Positions 58,422 through 64,000 of a stretch of 64,000 bases of DNA are shown piece after piece. A program made the translations under genes and the position numbers. The notes under the pieces were generated by a model. It was not told the origin of the DNA. It made no database searches and saw nothing but the letters and a program-made list of their open reading frames with translations. Source of the DNA: a virus. The DNA lies in IMG/VR virus record IMGVR_UViG_3300042484_001840, positions 1 to 64,000 of that record; one strand, 5' to 3'. Position 1 is the first letter of the stretch, and the number at the start of each line of letters is the position of its first letter.

Positions 58422-60143
58422 ATGCCTCTATTTTCTAGTTTTTCCGCGAGTTCTGCTCGCTCGTTAGGCTTGACGAGTGGAGCGCCTCCTGGTCCCCCAG
58501 TTATTACCAGTAATTCTTCAACCGCAACAACGCTTACTATTGGTATTACGCCAGTTCTTGGTTCTTTTGAAATTTCAAGATTTGAATACAGTCTCAATGG
58601 TGCGTCGTATACGGGTAATATTTCTGGCTCTGCTACCACATTTCAATTTACTGGACTAGTACCAAGTACTTCATACACAGTTCGTATTCGTGCCGTTGAT
58701 GCTTCTAGTCAGATTAGTGATGTGTCTAATCAGATAACACGAAGTACAACTGCCGAAATTCCACCTTCTGCTCCAAGCGTTAGCCTTACTCAAAGAGAGT
58801 CGGCTGTAGGTTCTGGTGGAACTGCAATTAATGCAACAAAACTTAATTTTTCGTATGGTGTCGCCACTGCTGGAACTTATCCAGTTACTTCCTATGAGTA
58901 CATTCTCTATCGGGGGGCAACGCTCATAACTGCGGCGGCGGTGCCGATGGCTCCGAATACAAATCACATCATTGAGGGCTTGACTCCAGGATCTTCGCAT
59001 ACTGTTTATGTCCGCGCTATTGCTACTGCGAATGGGACAACCCCTGGGGATTACGGTTCTGCAACTGCATCAACGGATACAGAAATTGCAAATAGCCCCC
59101 CTAGTCTAACTATCACGAGCCAAGATACAGTTAATGTCACATTTAGTGTTAGCGGCAGTACTGGCGGAACATACGGCGTAAGGGCATATCTTTGGCTTGT
59201 TGTCCGTAACTCCGATGGAGTGTGGGTTAATTCAGGTGAAACAACAAATACTTCAAACACAGTTAACGCTGGAACTCCACCTGATGGTAGTTTTACAATA
59301 TATGCAGCCGCAAAAAGTTTAGTAAGTAATCTACAAGGTAATAATTCATCTGTTGGCGGTCAGTTGAACCCACTAGTGCCAGCCCCCCCCATTATTTATT
59401 TCTCGTCTGAAAGTGCAAGCGAGCGAGGTACTGCCTATTTAGCATGGAATGCTGTTCCATACGCAACGCAATATCAGGTATTTAGAAATGGAGTTCATTA
59501 CGCCACAACTGGTTCAACATCGTACAATGTCCCAGTTTCTGCTGGCAGTAATTGGAACTTTTTTGTTAGGGCAGGCAATAGACTAGACCAGTTCTCTGGT
59601 AATTCCAATACCAAGTACATGACCACTGGCGCTACGGGTGTTCCGTGGTCCAGTACGGTTTCAACAGCAAGATACATTCAAAACTATGGTTCTTGCGTTC
59701 AGGGCGACTCAATTAGTAGTCTTGTTATCCAAGCACCAGCGTCTGCCAGTAATGAAAATGACGCTGGGCATTACTTTATTGAAAAAATCGGTTTTGAGGG
59801 TTTAAAAACTCCAGGTGGTTTTAATTTTATTCGCTCTTCAACCCGCCTTCTTTATATACAAAAAACATCAGGACCTTCACCAACCGTTCCTGAATGGTCG
59901 GCTGGGAAGCACACTATTAATAACTTTGCATTAAGTGAAACAACTGGGTTCATTTATGAATGGGGCGTTTATCAGGGTGGTGCAGACATTTCAAATGTGG
60001 TTTTTAAAGTGACTACAACACTGCAATACGGAGGCGGATGGGGTGCCTTTAATAGTGGTTGTTCACCACAAGCAGAATATTCTGTTATTGGTAGAAATAT
60101 AAAATTAACTGGAACTGTAGTAACAGCAACTACATATGGTTAA
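58422..60143 (+). CDS. Fibronectin type III repeat virion protein
   Basis: This 573-residue protein has N-terminal residues 20-320 with three fibronectin type III-like domains, shown by phrases such as FEYSLNGASYTGNISG...FTGLVPSTSYTVRIRAVDASS, YEYILYRGATLI...IEGLTPGSSHTVYVRAIATANG and YLWLVVRNSDGVW. A fourth, weaker unit has AYLAWNAVPYATQYQVFRNG. The C-terminal roughly 170 residues (about 400-573) form a separate beta domain with two Cys (NYGSCVQGDS, FNSGCSPQAE). Fn3 domains on phage virions bind cell-surface polysaccharide weakly. It begins two bases after the preceding fibre gene. Confidence 0.85.
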   Translation: MPLFSSFSASSARSLGLTSGAPPGPPVITSNSSTATTLTIGITPVLGSFEISRFEYSLNGASYTGNISGSATTFQFTGLVPSTSYTVRIRAVDASSQISDVSNQITRSTTAEIPPSAPSVSLTQRESAVGSGGTAINATKLNFSYGVATAGTYPVTSYEYILYRGATLITAAAVPMAPNTNHIIEGLTPGSSHTVYVRAIATANGTTPGDYGSATASTDTEIANSPPSLTITSQDTVNVTFSVSGSTGGTYGVRAYLWLVVRNSDGVWVNSGETTNTSNTVNAGTPPDGSFTIYAAAKSLVSNLQGNNSSVGGQLNPLVPAPPIIYFSSESASERGTAYLAWNAVPYATQYQVFRNGVHYATTGSTSYNVPVSAGSNWNFFVRAGNRLDQFSGNSNTKYMTTGATGVPWSSTVSTARYIQNYGSCVQGDSISSLVIQAPASASNENDAGHYFIEKIGFEGLKTPGGFNFIRSSTRLLYIQKTSGPSPTVPEWSAGKHTINNFALSETTGFIYEWGVYQGGADISNVVFKVTTTLQYGGGWGAFNSGCSPQAEYSVIGRNIKLTGTVVTATTYG

Positions 60144-60172
60144 AACTATCACTATAAAGTAAATACCTATGT

Positions 60173-60178
60173 CATAAT
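60173..60178 (+). promoter_or_regulatory. Possible -10 element before holin-like gene
   Basis: CATAAT, preceded by TATGT, lies seven bases before the GTG start of the holin-like gene in a 41-bp gap. The distance is too short for a normal leader unless the mRNA is nearly leaderless. Kept only as a weak candidate. Confidence 0.22.
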
Positions 60179-60184
60179 ATAGGT

Positions 60185-60415
60185 GTGAAAACAATTCTTC
60201 TCCGCATCCTAGCAACATTCGCTGCTTCTGGTCTTGGCGTTATTGGAGCAGGCGCAATCGCTAATGTACCCATTTGGCAATCAATGCTTATGGCTGGAAT
60301 TGGTGGAGTTGCGCTAGTCGTAGAAGGTCTTTCACGGGCATATCTGGATGACGGCAAATTAACTAAAGATGAAATTAATGCCGTTTTCAGTAAGGTAGAC
60401 AAGAAGGCTAAGTGA
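60185..60415 (+). CDS. Holin-like membrane protein
   Basis: This 76-residue protein is read from a GTG at 60185. It has two hydrophobic segments: ILLRILATFAASGLGVIGAGAIA and WQSMLMAGIGGVALVVEGLS, then a charged C-terminus (YLDDGKLTKDEINAVFSKVDKK). Size and topology resemble holins of actinobacterial phages. It lies upstream of two secreted proteins and a probable endolysin. The region between contains only co-oriented genes with 1-base gaps or overlaps, indicating one lysis/surface unit. Confidence 0.75.
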   Translation: MKTILLRILATFAASGLGVIGAGAIANVPIWQSMLMAGIGGVALVVEGLSRAYLDDGKLTKDEINAVFSKVDKKAK

Positions 60416-60416
60416 C

Positions 60417-62447
60417 ATGACGGGCTTTTTTGACCGTCTGAAAAATATAGCAAAAACGCTATTTCGTCATGGTGGGCTTATTTATATACCAGTAGCAATC
60501 CTTGGCTTCTTTGCCCCTACTAACGCTAAAGCAGAAGTTCAATATGGCTTATCTGTGACTTTTTGGGATAACTACACGGGTCAAAATGGGCAGTTTAACA
60601 ATGCTCCGCCAATTCCTCCAACAACTCCCATCTGCTTAGAAACTACATACTTTTCCCTAGTTCATAACTTTAGTAACACCCCTGTCTGTGGAATTTATGA
60701 TGATTTTGTTATGCGTGCCGAAGGGTACATAACAGCACCCGTTAGCGGAACATACAGGCTATATCTGCACGGCGATGATGGTGTAAAACTTTACCTAGAT
60801 GATTCCATAATTATTGATGCTTGGTACGATTCTGGCAACGCTGGATACGCCGTAGATGTTGAGTTCACCGAAGGAGTCTCTAAGTCTTTGACGGCTTGGT
60901 ACTACGAAAATGGCGGCGGCGCACAAGTAAGGCTTGATTACCTAGTTGATGGTCAGTGGATTGCAGTCCCAGATTCTTGGTTTACTCAGAACATTCAAAC
61001 TCCCCCAACAACTACAACCACACTTCCCCCATACCTCAATCCAGTAACAAATTTAATTGCTGTTGCAAAACCAGATGGGAGCGTAGACCTAGGTTGGGAC
61101 GCACCAACATCAAGTAATGTTGATATCTACGCTTACTCAGTTAGTTTTTATGACCTTGACGAGATTGGTGGAACCACATCTGGTGGCTGGGGAGTTTGGA
61201 CTAATCAAGGAACAATTTATTCACTTGCTGAATATATGTTTTCTGGAAGTAATCCTGTCACGACTGGATACGGACCTGTACGCTTTGGTGTCAAAGCGGG
61301 AAATCAAAGTTGCTTTTCTAGTGAGGGCGTAGGTCCGTGTGTGTACGGTCCTGAATTAACTGTTGATGCGACTGTTTTTGACCCAACTCCACCCACAACA
61401 ACTACTCCAGAAATTCCAGAAACGACGACAACATGGGTTCCAGATACAACATCCACAATCCCTCCGATGACGAGTACTACTACTGTCCCCATAGAGACTG
61501 TCCCTGTAACGACGACAGAGCCGACGACAGAGCCACCTACAGAAACGACAGTGGCGGAAGAACCAGAGACCACACCGACAACTGAAGCGGAGGTTCCAGT
61601 TGAAACCAGTGCCCCAGAACCAGAACAAGAGGGACCCGACTCAACGCTACCTGAATCAACAGAACCACCCGAAACAACGCCAACGACGAGTGAAGCGCCG
61701 ATAGATGTCCCTGAGGATGTTCAAGATGCCGCTGAAGAGGCTGTTGATGAAATTCTAGCATCATCTGAAAATATTGAAGAACTATCTAATGCTGTTGATG
61801 AACTGGTTGCTGAGGCTGATACACCAGAAGAACTAGTAGCGGTTATTGACGCTCTTCTTGGGACTGACCTGACAGATGAGCAGTTTGACGCAGTTATTGA
61901 CTCTGTGTTCTCTGAGCCTTTGACGGATGAAAACTTCTCTGCTGCCCTTGACGCAGTATTTGAAGAACCTCTTTCTGATGAGCAGTTTGATTCTGTTATC
62001 ACTGCAATTTTAGACGAGCCATTATCTGACGAGCAATTTGAGGAACTTGTTAGCGTTCTTGAATCAGACTCCGTTACTGAAGAGCAGGTTTCATCTGCTG
62101 TTGATGAAATCATTGCTAATGAAATTTCAGAAGAGCAAGCAGTTGATCTTGCCACTAGTGCAAAAGTTTTGGAAAGCATTGATGGCGAGCAGGCAACAGA
62201 AATTTTTGATGCGGTTGAAATTTCTGCCGTGTCAGAAGAAGAAGCCGCCCAACTTGTAGAGGCTGTTCAAGATGCTCCAACTGAAGTAAAAGAAGCATTT
62301 GAAACTGAAATCAATATTTTCCAAGGCGCTATTGATATATATGTTCCGCTTGGCTCAAGTATTTCAGTTGGCGGACGGCGTGTAGTCGTTGCAGTCAGTA
62401 CCGTCATTGTTATTGCCCCTGCCCCAATTATATCTAGGAGACGCTAG
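60417..62447 (+). CDS. Secreted PA14-domain protein with stalk, helical repeats and C-terminal anchor
   Basis: This 676-residue protein has an N-terminal signal sequence (basic start, hydrophobic LIYIPVAILGFF, cleavage likely after TNAKA near 39). Residues about 40-185 form a PA14 domain (FVMRAEGYITAPVSGTYRLY, LHGDDGVKLYLDD, LTAWYYENGGGAQVRLDY), a carbohydrate-binding fold. A fibronectin-like domain follows (about 205-325), then a Thr/Pro/Glu stalk (about 326-430). Next come about nine acidic helical repeats of about 21 residues (LSDEQFDxVIxxILDEP type). A C-terminal hydrophobic segment (VVVAVSTVIVIAPAPII) and SRRR anchor it. It would be displayed on the host surface rather than in the virion. 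It overlaps the LPxTG gene start by one base. Confidence 0.82.
   Translation: MTGFFDRLKNIAKTLFRHGGLIYIPVAILGFFAPTNAKAEVQYGLSVTFWDNYTGQNGQFNNAPPIPPTTPICLETTYFSLVHNFSNTPVCGIYDDFVMRAEGYITAPVSGTYRLYLHGDDGVKLYLDDSIIIDAWYDSGNAGYAVDVEFTEGVSKSLTAWYYENGGGAQVRLDYLVDGQWIAVPDSWFTQNIQTPPTTTTTLPPYLNPVTNLIAVAKPDGSVDLGWDAPTSSNVDIYAYSVSFYDLDEIGGTTSGGWGVWTNQGTIYSLAEYMFSGSNPVTTGYGPVRFGVKAGNQSCFSSEGVGPCVYGPELTVDATVFDPTPPTTTTPEIPETTTTWVPDTTSTIPPMTSTTTVPIETVPVTTTEPTTEPPTETTVAEEPETTPTTEAEVPVETSAPEPEQEGPDSTLPESTEPPETTPTTSEAPIDVPEDVQDAAEEAVDEILASSENIEELSNAVDELVAEADTPEELVAVIDALLGTDLTDEQFDAVIDSVFSEPLTDENFSAALDAVFEEPLSDEQFDSVITAILDEPLSDEQFEELVSVLESDSVTEEQVSSAVDEIIANEISEEQAVDLATSAKVLESIDGEQATEIFDAVEISAVSEEEAAQLVEAVQDAPTEVKEAFETEINIFQGAIDIYVPLGSSISVGGRRVVVAVSTVIVIAPAPIISRRR
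61815..62290 (+). repeat. Tandem 21-residue acidic helical repeats
   Basis: Units of about 63 bases encode a repeated pattern of L-S/T-D/E-E-Q-F/A followed by a hydrophobic helix face (for example DEPLSDEQFDSVITAIL). Four central units are close in sequence; outer units are diverged. Such repeats form extended helical stalks or bundles. Confidence 0.8.
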
Positions 62448-63631
62448 TGAAAAAGTTTAAATATGTGTTTGTTTTAGTTGCTGTTGTTTTTGGATTGACT
62501 GCATCTCAATCTTTTGCAACAACAACTTCAATTGGCGATTCAGATTTTGAAAATGGCTCTTTGTCTGGATGGGAAAAAGGAACACAAACTGGTTCGCTTT
62601 CTAGCGGTCAAGTTAGCGGAAGCGGAAGTGGCGTTACATTAATCAATAGTTCTGTAACTTTTTCTGCTGGATCTAAGAATGCCGTTGGAAGCCCCACTAT
62701 TGGAGGTTTGCCCAACCCTTATTATGCTCCTGCCGTTGAGCCGACTACATGGACATTCTCCCCTTATGGGACATACGGGGTTGCGCTTCAGCCTAATGGT
62801 CAACAAACATTTGATAATGCAACATCAGCATTGGGATTGAGTTCATCTGAAAATACTGCTATTAAGTCAATGCTTTCAACGCAAGCATCACAATCAGGAA
62901 ATGGCAGTGGTGCGCCAACGGACGCTTCGTGGATTACAAAAGTAGTTACTCTTAATGCTGGAACGACATACACAATGTCATGGAACTACATTGGTACGGA
63001 CTATGTTCCATTCAATGATGGTTCTATTACTTCTCTTGTCTACCAAGGAAGTGGCACGCCTCCAGTAGTTACAGTCAATAACGGAGTATCAAAGTATGCC
63101 CTATTAGGTTTTACAAACCCAGGTACTGGAGATTACTCAACTGGAACCTTTGGTTCAACTGGGTGGCAAGTTTCAACATATCAAGTTTCTATTACGGGGA
63201 CTTACCTTTTAGGATTTGTTGTATTCAACCTAGATGACAATTCACTTTCTCCTGTTCTTTTGGTTGACAGTCAACCAGGTCTAACTTTAAAAAATGGTGA
63301 GAATTTTGGCGCAGTAACGCCAAATAATCCAGATGCACCTGTCGTCACGACATCCCCTCCAACAACTGTTCCCGCAGTAACAACTGCTCCGCCAACTACG
63401 GTTCCAGAAACCACGACCACAACACCGACTGTAACGATTGCTCCAGAAACAACAAGTCCTGAAGTTGTAGTTACCCCTGTAACGGAGCCAGTGGTAACCG
63501 TTCCTATTGAATCATTGCCAGTTACTGGAAATAGCGTCAATTTATTGTTTGTTTTTAGTTTGATATCAACCTTGATTGGACTCGGTTGTATTTGGATTCG
63601 CAAAGAAGGGATTAGTAAAGAAAATGTTTAA
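62447..63631 (+). CDS. Secreted protein with LPxTG cell-wall sorting signal
   Basis: This 394-residue protein is read from a GTG overlapping the previous stop by one base. The signal peptide is MKKFKYVFVLVAVVFGLTAS with probable cleavage after SFA. The mature N-terminus has a carbohydrate-binding jelly-roll style (GDSDFENGSLSGWEKGTQTG), and the rest is beta-rich. A Thr/Pro-rich stalk (about 290-350) leads to LPVTGN at 357-362, a hydrophobic segment (LLFVFSLISTLIGLGCIWI) and RKEG. This is a complete sortase signal, so a host sortase should link the protein to peptidoglycan. A phage product on the infected cell's wall could block superinfection or alter adhesion; that is inference. Confidence 0.85.
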   Translation: MKKFKYVFVLVAVVFGLTASQSFATTTSIGDSDFENGSLSGWEKGTQTGSLSSGQVSGSGSGVTLINSSVTFSAGSKNAVGSPTIGGLPNPYYAPAVEPTTWTFSPYGTYGVALQPNGQQTFDNATSALGLSSSENTAIKSMLSTQASQSGNGSGAPTDASWITKVVTLNAGTTYTMSWNYIGTDYVPFNDGSITSLVYQGSGTPPVVTVNNGVSKYALLGFTNPGTGDYSTGTFGSTGWQVSTYQVSITGTYLLGFVVFNLDDNSLSPVLLVDSQPGLTLKNGENFGAVTPNNPDAPVVTTSPPTTVPAVTTAPPTTVPETTTTTPTVTIAPETTSPEVVVTPVTEPVVTVPIESLPVTGNSVNLLFVFSLISTLIGLGCIWIRKEGISKENV

Positions 63632-63800
63632 AAAATTTCGTAGAGAGATTGCCGCACTTGCATGGACTCTTGGCGGAACCGCAATGGTTCTCATTACGCT
63701 GAGCGGTCAAACTTTGAATCAAGGTTTGTGGATTGTGCTTTTTTCATTTATTTTGCACATGATTGGCGTATTATTTACCAAAGATGATAACGATAAATAA
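63624..63800 (+). CDS. Small two-helix membrane protein, holin/antiholin candidate
   Basis: The ATG at 63624 gives 58 residues; longer upstream starts in the frame lie inside the LPxTG gene without a ribosome site. A basic N-terminus (MFKKFRRE) precedes two hydrophobic segments (IAALAWTLGGTAMVLITLSG, LWIVLFSFILHMIGVLF) and a charged tail. It overlaps the LPxTG gene by eight bases and lies just before the probable endolysin, the usual place of a holin. Confidence 0.7.
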   Translation: MFKKFRREIAALAWTLGGTAMVLITLSGQTLNQGLWIVLFSFILHMIGVLFTKDDNDK

Positions 63801-63802
63801 TG

Positions 63803-63808
63803 TATAAT
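63803..63808 (+). promoter_or_regulatory. Possible promoter -10 before the endolysin
   Basis: TATAAT at 63803-63808, directly preceded by TG, stands 24 bases before the ATG of the last gene, in the 32-bp gap after the small membrane protein. No -35 visible. It resembles TGTATAAT at 57492. Confidence 0.35.
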
Positions 63809-63832
63809 ATATAAAACACTTCTGGAGAAAAA

Positions 63833-64000
63833 ATGACACTTCCTTTCATTAAACTCGTCGTACCAACCGCTCTTAAGCAGTATAAGAATGGTCAGTTGGC
63901 AGAGAGTGTGCTTGCGCCAGTTAAAACAGGCGGAAAAATGTATGCACCTGTTGCTGCTGAATTCAACAAGATGTACGACGCGGCGCTTGCTGCTGGGTTC
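63833..64000 (+). CDS. Probable M15 peptidase endolysin, partial
   Basis: The ATG at 63833 has TGGAG seven bases upstream; the frame is open to the right edge (56 residues visible). The visible part (MTLPFIKLVVPTALKQYKNG, VLAPVKTGGKMYAPVAAEF, NKMYDAALAAGF) resembles the N-terminus of D-Ala-D-Ala carboxypeptidase/VanY-type endolysins, where a conserved Met/Ala stretch precedes the zinc site. The catalytic part is outside the window, so the call rests on this pattern and on the adjacent holin-like gene. Confidence 0.55.
   Translation, partial: MTLPFIKLVVPTALKQYKNGQLAESVLAPVKTGGKMYAPVAAEFNKMYDAALAAGF

Noticed and set aside
1-64000. tRNA genes, rRNA genes, insertion sequences, attachment sites
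   Set aside because: No cloverleaf-like pattern, transposase or integrase sequence was recognised by eye; a tRNAscan search would be needed for certainty.

Overview
The window is a continuous piece of the genome of a tailed bacteriophage with a contractile tail (myovirus type). Sheath, tube, gp25-like wedge, baseplate J, OB-fold spike, hub, tape measure, HK97-type capsid, portal, prohead protease and large terminase are all recognisable. No host housekeeping gene, rRNA, tRNA or CRISPR array was seen. The host is inferred to be a Gram-positive actinobacterium of low-to-moderate GC, perhaps a freshwater lineage. The grounds are an LPxTG-type sorting signal on one secreted phage protein, Thr/Pro/Glu-rich surface stalks, M15-type peptidases and moderate base composition. 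This host call is inference.

Layout. Positions 1-24,020 (minus strand) hold the tail module, read from high to low coordinates: head-tail connector, neck and tail terminator, sheath, tube, frameshifted tail-assembly chaperone, tape measure with a built-in M15-like peptidase, hub, spike, wedge, baseplate J, a tail protein I fused to a seven-repeat propeller, then a set of fibre genes including a 1,205-residue collagen-like fibre. A glycosyltransferase sits upstream of the connector. Positions 24,072-27,731 (minus) hold a small basic peptide, two ParB-like proteins flanking a PAPS-reductase-like ATP pyrophosphatase, a coiled-coil protein and a RuvC-like resolvase. Positions 27,794-28,555 (plus) hold two small genes with their own promoters. 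Positions 28,560-32,692 (minus) hold an HNH nuclease, a Cas4/RecB-like nuclease, a Rad52-like annealing protein, two unknowns and the large terminase.

From 32,751 to the end (plus) lie a small membrane protein, a portal-MuF fusion, prohead protease and a 20-kb block of unusual head-region genes. This block comprises a Cys-rich acidic protein, a 207-residue protein, three large proteins carrying four kinase-like domains (PI3/4-kinase-type DRHxxN...IDxG motifs in three, lost in one), small paralogues, and a 1,082-residue Cys-module/helix-turn-helix array protein. The major capsid protein and a strong terminator follow. The last part (57.5-64 kb) has two fibre or decoration proteins, a holin-like protein, two secreted surface-type proteins (PA14 plus stalk; LPxTG), a second small membrane protein and the start of a probable M15 endolysin.

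The part most likely to be undescribed is the kinase-like cassette between prohead protease and major capsid protein. Its proteins share a CPxGxQFGG...C module and a short helical lead-in before each kinase-like domain, carry highly basic tracts, and sit where packaged or injected internal virion proteins are usually encoded. Functions given for that block are inferred from motifs read by eye and need profile or structure searches.
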